Part shown: positions 53,692 through 62,320 of the stretch, piece by piece | How the letters are laid out: every line of letters starts with the position of its first letter | How positions within the stretch are numbered: the first letter of the stretch is position 1 | NCBI GenBank assembly: GCA_030447865.1 | Contig: JAUJOD010000001.1 | Span: forward strand, 978,909 to 1,042,908 | Source: Nocardioidaceae bacterium | GTDB taxonomy: Bacteria; Actinomycetota; Actinomycetes; Propionibacteriales; Nocardioidaceae | DNA: 64,000 bases | Reading direction: 5' to 3' | Notes under the pieces: generated by a model | What the model was told of the DNA's origin: nothing | The model's input: only the letters and a program-made list of their open reading frames with translations | Database searches by the model: none | Program-made: the position numbers and the translations under genes

Positions 53692-56145
53692 GTGACCCGC
53701 CCCATGGCCATCTTCACCAAGAGCCCGCCGCGTGCGGACATCGACGAGTCCGAGCTCGACGTCGACAAGCCGAAGCGCTCCGCCGCCGGGTTGCCCGCAG
53801 TCGTCGTCACGATGAAGCGCGGCGTCGAGGCGATGGGTGTCGTCCGGGCTGCGCGTGCGCTGCGGCGGCTCAACCAGGTCGACGGCTTCGACTGCCAAAG
53901 CTGCGCCTGGCCCGACCCCGACCCGAGTCACCGGCATACCGCCGAGTTCTGCGAGAACGGCGCAAAGGCGGTCGCGGAGGAGGCGACCAGGCAGCGCGTT
54001 GGTCCGGAGTTCTTCGCTGAACACAGCCTCGCCGACCTCGAGCAGCGCACCGACTACTGGCTCGGCCAACAGGGCCGCATCACCACACCAGTCGTGCGTC
54101 GGCCGGGCGCATCTCACTACGAGCCGATCTCCTGGGACGACGCCTTCCGGGTGATGGCCGACACGCTCAAGGGGCTCGACAGTCCCGACCAGGCGATCTT
54201 CTACACCTCCGGCAAGACGTCGAACGAGGCGGCCTTCGTCTACCAGTTGTTCGTGCGCGCCTTCGGCACCAACAACCTCCCGGACTGCTCCAACATGTGC
54301 CACGAGTCCACCTCGGTGGCGCTGGCGGAGACGATCGGCGTCGGCAAGGGCACGGTCAGCCTGCAAGACGTGTACGACGCGCAGCTGATCGTGATCTGCG
54401 GCCAGAACCCCGGCACCAACCACCCCCGCATGCTCGGCGCGCTGGAGATCGCGAAGCAGAACGGCGCGAAGATCCTCGCCGTGAACCCGCTCGCGGAGGC
54501 CGGGCTGCTGCGCTTCAAGAATCCGCAGACGCCGCGCGGGCTGTCGGGCATGGGCACCGGGCTGGCCGACCTGCACCTGCCGATCAGGGTCAACGGCGAC
54601 TTCGCGCTGTTCCAGGCGATCGGGTCGCTGCTGTTGGCTGCCGAGGACGCCGCTGCGGCCGCTGGTCAGCCGGGCACGGTGCTCGACCTGGAGTTCATCG
54701 AGCGGCACACCACCGGTTTTGCCGACTGGGCCGCCCACCTACGCCAGCTCGACTGGGACGGTGTGCTGGCGGCGACGGGCCTAACCCGCGCCCAGATCGA
54801 GGCCGCCGCCGACATGTTCATCGCCTCGAAGGCGACGATCACCTGCTGGGCCATGGGCATCACCCAGCACCGCAACTCCGTCGCGATGATCAAGGAGATG
54901 GTCAACGTCGCCCTGGCCCAGGGCAACATCGGCAAGCCCGGGGCCGGCCTGTGCCCGGTGCGCGGGCACTCCAACGTGCAGGGCGACCGCACCATGGGCA
55001 TCTGGGAGCAAGCGCCCGAGCACTTCCTCAACTCGCTGCGAGACGAGTTCGGGTTCGACCCGCCGCGTGCGCACGGGCTCGACACCGTTGACTCGATCCG
55101 GGCACTGCGCGACGGCAAGGCGAAGTTCTTCATGGCGATGGGCGGCAACTTCGTCTCCGCGACGCCCGACACCGTGGTGACCGAGGAGGCGATGCGCAAC
55201 GCCGAGCTGACCGTGCACGTCTCCACCAAGCTCAACCGGTCGCACGTCGTCACCGGCCGTACCGCGCTCATCCTGCCGGTGCTGGGCCGCAGTGAACGCG
55301 ACCTCACCGGCGGGGTCCGCCAGCGGGTCACGGTCGAGGACTCGATGTCGGCGGTGCACTCCTCGCACGGCCCGCTGGAACCGGCGAGCCCCGATCTGCG
55401 CTCCGAGGTCGACATCGTCTGCTCGCTGGCTCCGGCGGTGCTCGGCGACCGGTACGCCATCCCATGGACGGACTACAAGGCCGACTACACCAACATCCGC
55501 CGAAGCATCGCGCGGGTGGTGCCGAACTGCGCGGCGTACGCCGAGAAGATCGACCGACCGGGCGGCTTCGTGCTGCCGCACGGACCGCGAGACTCCCGGA
55601 CGTTCCCAACTCCGGAGCAGGCGGCGGTCTTCTCGGTCAGCCCGCTCGACGTGCTGCACGTGCCCGATGGCCGGCTGCTGCTGCAGACGCTGCGCAGCCA
55701 CGACCAGTTCAACACCACCATCTACGGCCTGGACGACCGCTACCGCGGCATCTCCAACGGCCGCCGGGTGGTGTTCGTGCACGCGGACGACATCGCCGCA
55801 CTCGGCCTGTACGACGGTCAGCTGGTCGACCTGGTCAGCGAGTGGACCGACGGCGGCGAGCGGTGCGCGAAGGGTTTCCGCGTTGTGCGGTACGAGACCC
55901 CGCGTGGGTGCGCGGCGGCGTACTATCCCGAGACCAACCCGCTGGTGCCGCTGGACTCGACAGCGATCGGCAGCAACTGCCCGACGTCGAAGTCGATCAT
56001 CGTCCGGCTGGAGCCCGCCGGTCAGCACAGCTCCGAGGGCAGCCCCGGTGCCGGTGTCGATGCAGCCGCGTCAGACGGTGACCGCAAGCCGGCCGGCGCC
56101 GACCGAAGCCAGCAGTCACCCATCCAGCCTCCCGATCTCAGCTGA
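53692..56145 (+). CDS. Molybdopterin oxidoreductase of the FdhF/YdeP family
   Basis: This 817-residue protein is an alpha-type molybdopterin oxidoreductase. The N-terminal Cys pair in DGFDCQSCAWPDP and ENGAK is typical of the YdeP branch, which lacks the N-terminal [4Fe-4S] site of formate dehydrogenase. Domain landmarks: YTSGKTSNEAAFVYQLFVRAFGTNNLPDCSNMCHES, VICGQNPGTNHPRML, GHSNVQGDRTMGI, and the C-terminal molybdopterin-binding part around GSNCPTSKSIIVRLEP. Start GTG 53692 follows the permease stop by 3 bases, suggesting one operon. The substrate is unknown; E. coli YdeP is tied to acid resistance. Confidence 0.92.
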   Translation: MTRPMAIFTKSPPRADIDESELDVDKPKRSAAGLPAVVVTMKRGVEAMGVVRAARALRRLNQVDGFDCQSCAWPDPDPSHRHTAEFCENGAKAVAEEATRQRVGPEFFAEHSLADLEQRTDYWLGQQGRITTPVVRRPGASHYEPISWDDAFRVMADTLKGLDSPDQAIFYTSGKTSNEAAFVYQLFVRAFGTNNLPDCSNMCHESTSVALAETIGVGKGTVSLQDVYDAQLIVICGQNPGTNHPRMLGALEIAKQNGAKILAVNPLAEAGLLRFKNPQTPRGLSGMGTGLADLHLPIRVNGDFALFQAIGSLLLAAEDAAAAAGQPGTVLDLEFIERHTTGFADWAAHLRQLDWDGVLAATGLTRAQIEAAADMFIASKATITCWAMGITQHRNSVAMIKEMVNVALAQGNIGKPGAGLCPVRGHSNVQGDRTMGIWEQAPEHFLNSLRDEFGFDPPRAHGLDTVDSIRALRDGKAKFFMAMGGNFVSATPDTVVTEEAMRNAELTVHVSTKLNRSHVVTGRTALILPVLGRSERDLTGGVRQRVTVEDSMSAVHSSHGPLEPASPDLRSEVDIVCSLAPAVLGDRYAIPWTDYKADYTNIRRSIARVVPNCAAYAEKIDRPGGFVLPHGPRDSRTFPTPEQAAVFSVSPLDVLHVPDGRLLLQTLRSHDQFNTTIYGLDDRYRGISNGRRVVFVHADDIAALGLYDGQLVDLVSEWTDGGERCAKGFRVVRYETPRGCAAAYYPETNPLVPLDSTAIGSNCPTSKSIIVRLEPAGQHSSEGSPGAGVDAAASDGDRKPAGADRSQQSPIQPPDLS

Positions 56146-56154
56146 CGGGCGGCT

Positions 56155-56583
56155 TTACAGGTCGGCCTCGGACTCGTCGACGATGTGTACGGCGGCCTCC
56201 TCCGCACCGGCACCGGCGCCGTCGATGCCGACGTCGGAGCCGACGAGGTCGTCCTCGGTGTCCAGGCCAATGCGCGCGTCGGGGTCAACCAGCCGACCAG
56301 CCCGGCGGTCGCCGACCTCGCCGTCGTCAAGCAGGTCACCGTCGAGGTCGGGCTCGACGTCAGGCTCCTCTTGGGCCAACCGCAGGTCGAGCGTCTCGCC
56401 CTCGCGCATCTCCTCGGCGGTGTTGCCGAACTTCTGCGCAGGCGACCACTTCTCGGGCGGCGAGAACCCCTCGTCGAGAACGTCCGCCACCCCTCGGTCC
56501 TCGAGCGTGTCGTAAGGCTGGCCCTGGCTCAGCTGCTCAGACTGCTCCTGTACATCCACGTCATCGCTGGGAAGTTCTGTCAT
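56155..56583 (-). CDS. DUF5709 family acidic protein
   Basis: This is a 142-residue very acidic protein (Asp/Glu-rich) with no membrane or signal segment. YDTLEDRGVADVLDEGFSPPEKWSPAQKFGNTAEEMREGETLDLRLAQEEP (split here) is the actinobacterial DUF5709 pattern. It converges with the YdeP gene after nine bases. Function unknown. Start ATG 56583 is upstream of the conserved part. Confidence 0.85.
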   Translation of the reverse strand: MTELPSDDVDVQEQSEQLSQGQPYDTLEDRGVADVLDEGFSPPEKWSPAQKFGNTAEEMREGETLDLRLAQEEPDVEPDLDGDLLDDGEVGDRRAGRLVDPDARIGLDTEDDLVGSDVGIDGAGAGAEEAAVHIVDESEADL

Positions 56584-56664
56584 GGCCCCACCTTGCCACG
56601 CCTGCGACTCCCCGCGGTGTGCGGTCCTGACCGGTCGGCCCGAGGCTGGATCGATAATGCATGG

Positions 56665-57438
56665 ATGGCGGTGACGAAGCCTGTCGGCGGTGCGCCGCCG
56701 GTCACCTCGGTGGTCACCCGCGGCGGCCTGCGCTGGGTTGCACGGCTGCTAGTGCTCGCGGTCGTCGGAGGGTGTGACGGCGCGGCCACTGAACTCGCCA
56801 ACGCCCCGTCCCGGTCCGACACCGCCGGCACCACGTCCCCCGCGACGCCCGCAGCCACGGCTCGTTCTCCGGCCGAGACGCCCAGCCAGCTGGACAAGCC
56901 AGCGGATTACCGGGTCTCCGATCTCGAAGCGGCGCTGCGGTCAGTGGCGGCGGAACTTGCCGACGTACCGCTCACCCCACGTTTCGCCACAGGCAGCTTC
57001 GTGGCCTGTGAGGCGGACGAGTCGGACACGTTCCTTGACGCCACCCTTGGCTACACAGCGCAGGCGCGCCTGGACTACTTCGTCGGGCAGGCGGGCAGCG
57101 AAGCCGATGCGGAGGAGCTCGTCGCGAAGCTCGAGACAGCCGGCTGGCAGCCCCGCAACGACGACTGGGCAACCGGCGGGATCCACCGGGTCCCCGGCAA
57201 CGACCGATGGACGCTCTACCTCACTAGGGACGGCCTGTCGCTGCGGGTGGACATGCACGTTGACGTCCCCGTCGTCCTGGTGAGTCTCAGTGGCCCGTGC
57301 GCAGCGACCCCCGCCGAGGAAGCTCACCGGTTACGGCTGCGGTCGGCGCAGGAGCTGAAGCTCCCCGGCGCGGTACCACTGGAGGATGCGCCCGTGCGGA
57401 CCACGGACGGGCAGTTGCTTCCCCCTCGCCAACCCTGA
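56665..57438 (+). CDS. Putative lipoprotein of unknown function
   Basis: This 257-residue protein has an N-terminal basic/hydrophobic segment ending in VVGGC (lipobox, Cys near residue 37), then a Ser/Thr/Pro/Ala-rich linker and a folded domain with RVSDLEAALRSVAAELADVPLTPRF, ACEADESDTFLDATLGYTAQARLDYF and NDDWATGGIHRVPGNDRWTLYLTRDGLSLRVDMHVDVPV. I do not recognise the family; a lipid-anchored surface protein is likely. ATG 56665 was chosen so the hydrophobic segment lies near the N-terminus. It converges with ung, 40 bases on. Confidence 0.75.
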   Translation: MAVTKPVGGAPPVTSVVTRGGLRWVARLLVLAVVGGCDGAATELANAPSRSDTAGTTSPATPAATARSPAETPSQLDKPADYRVSDLEAALRSVAAELADVPLTPRFATGSFVACEADESDTFLDATLGYTAQARLDYFVGQAGSEADAEELVAKLETAGWQPRNDDWATGGIHRVPGNDRWTLYLTRDGLSLRVDMHVDVPVVLVSLSGPCAATPAEEAHRLRLRSAQELKLPGAVPLEDAPVRTTDGQLLPPRQP

Positions 57439-57478
57439 GCGCGAGTCGTCCCCCGAGTCGCTAGCGCACGGACGGAGG

Positions 57479-58162
57479 TCACTCGGGCGGGATCGACCAG
57501 TCGATCGGCTCTGCCCCCTGCTCAACCAGCAGGGCGTTGGCCCGACTGAACGGCCGTGACCCGAAGAACCCTCGGGCTGCCGACAGCGGCGACGGGTGCG
57601 GGCTGGCGATAACCGTTACGTCGCGCAGCGCGGGCCGCAACGACTGGGCGTCGCGCCCCCACAAGATCGCCACCAACGGTCCGCCGCGGTCAACCAAAGC
57701 CGCGATCGCGGAGTCGGTGAACTCCTCCCATCCCCGGCCGCGGTGGGAGCCCGGAAGTCCGGGCTGCACCGTCAGCGACCTGTTCAACAGGAGCACGCCG
57801 CGGTCGCTCCAGGCCGACAGGTCTCCGTGCGGCGGCGGCCGTACCCCCACGTCGTCCTCGAGCTCCCGGTAGATGTTCGCCAAGCTCCGCGGGAGCGGTC
57901 GCACCCGCCGGTCGACCGAGAACGCCAGGCCCACTGCATGACCGGGGGTCGGATACGGGTCCTGACCGACGATCAGCACCCGAACCGACTGCAACGGGGT
58001 GGTGAACGCCCGCAGGATGAGGTCGCCGCGCGGCAGGAAAGTCCGCCCGGCGGCGACCTCCGACCGCAGGAACTGGCCAAGCCCGCTGAGCGTCGACGCG
58101 ACGGGCAGCAGGGCGGTGGCCCAGTCCGGAGACACGATGTCAGCGAGCGGAGCGGGCGTCAT
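57479..58162 (-). CDS. ung: Uracil-DNA glycosylase (family 1)
   Basis: This 227-residue enzyme removes uracil from DNA. Motif A is [17 protein letters not shown] (catalytic Asp near residue 68), the Leu/Ser loop is [24 protein letters not shown], and [10 protein letters not shown] is the third signature. Length is normal. ATG 58162 is the start. It lies upstream of nothing else on its strand and beyond otsA by 510 bases. Confidence 0.96.
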   Translation of the reverse strand: MTPAPLADIVSPDWATALLPVASTLSGLGQFLRSEVAAGRTFLPRGDLILRAFTTPLQSVRVLIVGQDPYPTPGHAVGLAFSVDRRVRPLPRSLANIYRELEDDVGVRPPPHGDLSAWSDRGVLLLNRSLTVQPGLPGSHRGRGWEEFTDSAIAALVDRGGPLVAILWGRDAQSLRPALRDVTVIASPHPSPLSAARGFFGSRPFSRANALLVEQGAEPIDWSIPPE

Positions 58163-58316
58163 GGGATCTCACTGTGCCGCAACGCGGTGGCCGTTTGCAG
58201 CCGCCCGTTGGCCTCTCCGGCGTGTCAGTGCGGACACGCCGAGGCCCTCAAAATCGAGGCATATTTCTGGTGACGAGGTCTTGCGCGTCGCGTTGACGGG
58301 AGGATAGAAATCTACC

Positions 58317-58527
58317 TACGGACTTCGGAAACGGAGTCCGGGGCGGATCGGAAGCTCTGGTCACGACCGGCGGGTTTAGGCCCGACGGCGCGGAGCCGGG
58401 AAACTGGCTTCGGTCCCGTCCGGTGACGGGCGGATGGACCAGGTGGGAAGATTCGTCGTCTCAGACGTCACCGCTGAGACAAAACGGAGGCTCCGCAAAC
58501 TCATACTTTGCGGAGCCTCCACCCTTT
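58317..58527 (+). ncRNA. Structured non-coding RNA candidate ending in a strong terminator
   Basis: Four local stems and a long-range helix fold on the plus strand. Hairpin 1 (58320-58339) has an 8-bp stem and a GAAA tetraloop. CTGGTC (58357-58362) pairs with GACCAG (58437-58442) to close a multibranch unit holding a CGGG/CCCG hairpin (58371-58384), a GGAGCC/GGCTTC hairpin (58392-58411) and CCCGTC-CGGT-GACGGG (58415-58430). GTCTCAG (58458-58464) pairs with CTGAGAC (58474-58480). A 14-bp perfect terminator hairpin follows. Two helices use G-U pairs that would be A-C mismatches if read on the other strand, which favours the plus strand. No coding frame is supported here. Candidate promoter: TTGCGC (58281-58286), 18 bases, TAGAAA (58305-58310). 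I do not recognise it as tmRNA, RNase P, 6S, SRP or 5S RNA. Confidence 0.6.
58486..58527. terminator. Perfect 14-bp hairpin with T-runs on both sides
   Basis: GGAGGCTCCGCAAA (58486-58499) pairs exactly with TTTGCGGAGCCTCC (58507-58520) around a seven-base loop. On the plus strand the hairpin is followed by CCCTTTT, and on the minus strand by GTTTTG. It should end both the plus-strand RNA and the leftward otsA transcript (58673). Confidence 0.8.
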
Positions 58528-58672
58528 TCAGGGGCTTGGAGCAGCTAGCAGCGGACTTCGAGTCGCGATCCTGTGGCCTCAGCCTACTCGTGACCTGCCA
58601 GGTTCGCCGGATGTGGCGCGACGTGTCGGCCGCTTTCCGCCGTGCACTGGCCGGGCGGGTGCGGACGAGCCC

Positions 58673-60091
58673 TTACGCCGAGCGGCGGAGCTCGTCGGTC
58701 GCGTCGAGGTCGGTGAGGAACCCTCTCGCCCAGGCGGAGATGTCGTGCTCGCGTACCTGTCGGCGCATCGTCCGCATCCGTCTGGACAGGTCGCGAGGCG
58801 CCGCACGCATCGCCGCCCATATCGAGTCCTTGAGACCATTGATGTCGTAGGGGTTGACGAGGAAGGCCTGCCTGAGCTGGTCCGCTGCCCCAGCGAACTC
58901 CGACAGCACCAGGGCGCCGGTGTCGTGGTAGCGGCACGTGACGTACTCCTTGGCCACCAGGTTCATCCCGTCGGCGAACGGGGTGACGACCATGATGTCG
59001 GCCGCCTGGTACAGCGCGGCCATCTCGTTGCGCGGGAACGAGTTGTGCAGGTAGTGGATCGGCTGATAGCCGATCCTGCCGAGGTCGCCGTTGATGCGGC
59101 CGACCCAGCGCTCGATGTCGGCACGGACCTCTTTGTACTGGTCAACGCGTTCGCGGCTCGGCGACGCCACCTGGACGAAGACGGCATCCTCCACCTTGAT
59201 CCGACCATCGGCGATGAGCTCACCGAAGGCCCGCAGCCGGGGCCGGATCCCCTTGGTGTAGTCGAGCCGGTCGACACCGAGCAGCACATGCGGCGGGTCG
59301 CCGAGCTCGTCGCGGATCTGAGCCGCACGTGCCATGACCGCGGAGGTCTTGGCTAGTGCTTCCAGCCCGTGGAAGTCGATCGAGATGGGGTAGGCGCGCG
59401 CCCCGACGGCCCGGCCGTCCGCCAGCACGATCTTGTCTCGGTGGGTCTTGTGGCCGAACCGCAACCGCACCAGCCGAACGAAGTTGGCGGCGCCACCCGG
59501 CCGTTGGAACCCCACCAGGTCGGCGCCGAGGAGGCCTTCCAGGATCCGGTCCCGCCATGGCATCTGCCGGAACAGCTCGGTGGGCGGGAACGGGATGTGG
59601 AGGAAGAAGCCGATCCGCAGGTCCGGGCGTCGCTCCCGCAGCATGGCCGGGACCAACTGCAGCTGATAGTCCTGGACCCACACCACAGCGCCCTGCGCCG
59701 CGGCATCGGCGGCAAGGTCAGCGAACCGCTGGTTCACCTCGACGTACGCCTCCCACCATTCCCGGTGGAACGCCGGCTTGGCGACGACGTCGTGATAGAG
59801 CGGCCACAGGGTGCCGTTCGACATGCCCTCGTAGTAGTGCTCGACCTCTTGGGACGAAAGCTCCACGGGCACAAGCGACAAACCGTCGGCCTTGAACGGT
59901 GAGTAGTCGTCGAGCTCGCCGCCCGGCCACCCGATCCACACGCCGTCGTGCTCGCGAAGGACGGGGTGGAGAGCCGTGACCAGCCCGCCGGGGGAGGCCC
60001 GCCAGCCCGGTTCGCCGTCGGCTCCGGTGACCCGGTCGACGGGCAGCCGGTTGGCGAGGACGACGAAGGAGCTGGTCGGCTGGTCGGCCAC
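58673..60091 (-). CDS. otsA: Trehalose-6-phosphate synthase (GT20)
   Basis: This 472-residue GT-B enzyme joins UDP-glucose (or GDP-glucose) to glucose 6-phosphate. GT20 signatures: VLANRLPVDRV at the N-terminus, HIPFPPTELFRQMPWRDRILEGLLGADLVGFQ, LGVDRLDYTKGIRPRLRAF, and DGMNLVAKEYV. GTG 60091 is the start. The pathway partner otsB is 3.4 kb away on the other strand, so the two are separately transcribed. Length and motifs are complete. Confidence 0.96.
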   Translation of the reverse strand: MADQPTSSFVVLANRLPVDRVTGADGEPGWRASPGGLVTALHPVLREHDGVWIGWPGGELDDYSPFKADGLSLVPVELSSQEVEHYYEGMSNGTLWPLYHDVVAKPAFHREWWEAYVEVNQRFADLAADAAAQGAVVWVQDYQLQLVPAMLRERRPDLRIGFFLHIPFPPTELFRQMPWRDRILEGLLGADLVGFQRPGGAANFVRLVRLRFGHKTHRDKIVLADGRAVGARAYPISIDFHGLEALAKTSAVMARAAQIRDELGDPPHVLLGVDRLDYTKGIRPRLRAFGELIADGRIKVEDAVFVQVASPSRERVDQYKEVRADIERWVGRINGDLGRIGYQPIHYLHNSFPRNEMAALYQAADIMVVTPFADGMNLVAKEYVTCRYHDTGALVLSEFAGAADQLRQAFLVNPYDINGLKDSIWAAMRAAPRDLSRRMRTMRRQVREHDISAWARGFLTDLDATDELRRSA

Positions 60092-60148
60092 CCGGTCAGC
60101 CTACGGCGTGCTCGGACCACGGCGACGCCGAGCCTGGGGGTGGCCGGC

Positions 60149-61129
60149 TTACGTCGGGTCGCCCGGCAGCGTGGAGCCGAGCTGGGCGCGCATCTGGTCG
60201 AGCACCGCCATAATGGCGACGGTGTCGTCGAGCGGCACCAGGTCGGATTCGGTAGCGCCTGCGCGCAGGCACCGGTGCACCTCTTCGATCTCGTGGACGT
60301 ACCCGCTCCCGGACACCGGGTAGGCGTGGGGCGTGGTCTCGCTGTCCACGGTGACGGTGAACTCGGTCGGGGCGTGGAACGGCGGCGAGACGTCGATGCG
60401 GCCGCGGCTGCCGGCGACGTACGCCCGGCCGGGTGTGAAGGCGGTCATCGTGCAGTGAACGGTGGCTGCACCCGCGTCGTACGTGAAGACGCTTGCGCAT
60501 GACACGTCGATGCCACGCTCCGACAGCGCGCCGGTCGAATGTACGGCGCGGGGCTGCCCCAGAAACAGCCAGACGAACGTCGTTGCGTAGACCCCGATGT
60601 CCAGTACGGCGCTGGCACCGAAGGCCGGGTCGAACAGCCGGTGCTCGGGCGGCTTGCCGGGTACGAAGCCGAAGTCGGCCCCGACAGCGGTGACGTCTCC
60701 GAGCGTCCCCGTGGCGGCGATGTCGCGCATGGCAACGATGTTGGGGTTGCACCGCATCCACATGGCTTCCATGAAGAACAGCCGTTTGCTTCGCGCGGTC
60801 GCAACGAGTTCGGCAGCGTCGGCCGCGTTGAGGGTCAGCGCCTTCTCGCAGAGCACGGGCTTGCCGGCGTCGAAGCACATCTGCACGTTGTCACGGTGCA
60901 TCGAGTGCGGCGTCGAGACGTAGACGACGTCGACGTCGGGGTCCGCAGCGAGCTCCTCGTAGCTGCCGTGCGCGCGGGCCACGCCGTGTTCGTGCGCGAA
61001 GCGCTGCGCGGACTCCAACTGCCGAGACCCGACCGCGGCGAGTTCAGCGCCCGGCGTACGGCGGAGATCGGTGGCGAAGGTCGCGGCGATGTCGCTGGTG
61101 GACAGCAAACCCCATCGGATCGATTTCAT
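60149..61129 (-). CDS. Gfo/Idh/MocA-family oxidoreductase
   Basis: This 326-residue NAD(P)-dependent dehydrogenase has a Rossmann start (IRWGLLSTSDIAATFA), VYVSTPHSMHRDNVQMCFDAGKPVLCEKALTLN (with the CEK lysine), then the C-terminal beta sheet domain with GVYATTFVWLFLGQPRAVHS. It probably oxidises a sugar or cyclitol; the substrate is unknown. ATG 61129 has AGAGGA upstream. The gene ends 58 bases from the otsA start on the same strand. Confidence 0.9.
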   Translation of the reverse strand: MKSIRWGLLSTSDIAATFATDLRRTPGAELAAVGSRQLESAQRFAHEHGVARAHGSYEELAADPDVDVVYVSTPHSMHRDNVQMCFDAGKPVLCEKALTLNAADAAELVATARSKRLFFMEAMWMRCNPNIVAMRDIAATGTLGDVTAVGADFGFVPGKPPEHRLFDPAFGASAVLDIGVYATTFVWLFLGQPRAVHSTGALSERGIDVSCASVFTYDAGAATVHCTMTAFTPGRAYVAGSRGRIDVSPPFHAPTEFTVTVDSETTPHAYPVSGSGYVHEIEEVHRCLRAGATESDLVPLDDTVAIMAVLDQMRAQLGSTLPGDPT

Positions 61130-61279
61130 GGTGGCGTCCTCTCGGTGGCCGGACGGCGGTCGCGGGTGGTGCGCGTCCCTGCCACGAAACACGCGCGCAG
61201 AGGTGGGTGGCAAATGACATCGATGTAGTTCGTCACCTACGATGCCTTAGGGCGGCTGTGGACGCCGCCCATCAGTCCA

Positions 61280-61600
61280 GTGCGCCACAGCCAGGAGTCG
61301 ACCGAAGTGGATGCTGCGAACGTCTCACGAACAGGTGAGGCCACCGATGCCGCCCTGTCGGAGCGCGACCAACAGATTCTTGCGTTCCAGCGGCTGTGGT
61401 GGAAGTACGCCGGCGCCAAGGAGCAGGCCATCCGCGAGCAGTTCGGCATGTCCGCAACCCGTTACTACCAGGTGCTCAACGCGTTGATCGACCGACCGGA
61501 GGCCCTGGCGTTCGACCCGCTGCTCGTCAAGCGGCTGCGCCGGCTGCGCTCGGCGCGGCAGCGGCTGCGGTCTGCTCGTCGTCTCGGCATAGAGATCTGA
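61280..61600 (+). CDS. DUF3263 protein (helix-turn-helix-like)
   Basis: This 106-residue protein has the DUF3263 pattern LSERDQQILAFQRLWWKYAGAKEQAIREQFGMSATRYYQVLNALIDRPEALAFDPLLVKRLRRLRSARQRLRS (listed in parts), an actinobacterial small HTH-like family. The EQFGMSATRYYQVLNALI segment reads as an HTH with recognition helix. GTG 61280 or 61307 could start. It precedes a LytR_C protein and is probably its regulator or partner, as this pair is common in Actinobacteria. Confidence 0.85.
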   Translation: MRHSQESTEVDAANVSRTGEATDAALSERDQQILAFQRLWWKYAGAKEQAIREQFGMSATRYYQVLNALIDRPEALAFDPLLVKRLRRLRSARQRLRSARRLGIEI

Positions 61601-61605
61601 TCGCG

Positions 61606-62220
61606 ATGGCATTGCCGTCGGCCGTCAGCGTCGGGAGCCTTGCCTTCGTCGTCGCGGCCGGTGTCGGCCTCGTGGCCGTCTCGGCGAGTGCCTTGAAGGA
61701 GGAGCCAGCCGCCAGCCCACCGGCGTCTGGGGTTTCCACCTCTTCGCCGGCCGCACCGGTTGCCTCTTCTCCTGCTTCCACCGCACCGTCGCAACGACCG
61801 ACGAGGCCCGTTGCGCCAGCGCAGACGCTCCACAAGCGCAAAGCCTCCCCACAGCAACGCAACGACGCGCCGCACCATCGCAAGGACGCACCCCAGCAAC
61901 GCAAGGACGCGCCGGACAAGCGCAAAGACCCGCCGCCGGCTCAGCCGGACGCCGTACCCAAGGTGCTTGTCGAGGTCTACAACAACTCAGGCATCTCGGG
62001 CCTGGCCGCGCAACAGGCGGCAGTTCTGCAGAGCGCGGGATGGAGCGTGGCGGCGACCGACAACTGGTATGGCAACATCCCGGCCAACACCGTCTACTAC
62101 CCGCCACAGCTGCAGGACGAGGCGGTGCAGCTCGCGAAGGTGCTCGGTGTGCAACGGTTGATGCCCGCGGTCGCGCCGATGCAGTTCGACCGGCTCACGG
62201 TCATCTTGACCACCGCCTGA
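61606..62220 (+). CDS. LytR C-terminal-domain protein with heptapeptide repeats
   Basis: This 204-residue protein has an N-terminal hydrophobic segment (about residues 4-30), an Ala/Ser/Pro/Thr-rich linker, five seven-residue Lys/Arg/Asp repeats (residues 76-110), and a LytR_C domain (VLVEVYNNSGISGLAAQQAAVL, WYGNIPANTVYYPPQLQDEA and a final RLTVILTTA). LytR_C proteins are envelope-associated. ATG 61606 starts the membrane segment. It lies six bases after the DUF3263 stop, in one operon with it. Confidence 0.85.
   Translation: MALPSAVSVGSLAFVVAAGVGLVAVSASALKEEPAASPPASGVSTSSPAAPVASSPASTAPSQRPTRPVAPAQTLHKRKASPQQRNDAPHHRKDAPQQRKDAPDKRKDPPPAQPDAVPKVLVEVYNNSGISGLAAQQAAVLQSAGWSVAATDNWYGNIPANTVYYPPQLQDEAVQLAKVLGVQRLMPAVAPMQFDRLTVILTTA
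61831..61935 (+). repeat. Five-unit 21-bp coding repeat in the LytR_C protein
   Basis: Units encode HKRKASP, QQRNDAP, HHRKDAP, QQRKDAP and DKRKDPP. The period is exactly 21 bases. The repeat forms a highly basic, probably disordered spacer between the membrane anchor and the LytR_C domain. Confidence 0.85.
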
Positions 62221-62320
62221 AGTGCTCGCCGGTTGTGCACGTCGATCTGAAGCGGCGCTGGCCGGTTGACGACGTACCGTGAGTTCCGACAGGTGCTTGC
62301 AGCGAACCTGAGAGGCGATG

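Noticed and set aside
58317-58527. tmRNA, RNase P, 6S, SRP or 5S RNA identity for the structured region
   Set aside because: The defining sequence elements of these RNAs that I know (tRNA-like ends, GAGGAAAGTCC-type core, symmetric SRP loop, 5S loops) are not present, so it is left unnamed.
58434-59356. Plus-strand frames across the terminator and otsA
   Set aside because: They cross the terminator hairpin and the antisense of the GT20 catalytic motifs.
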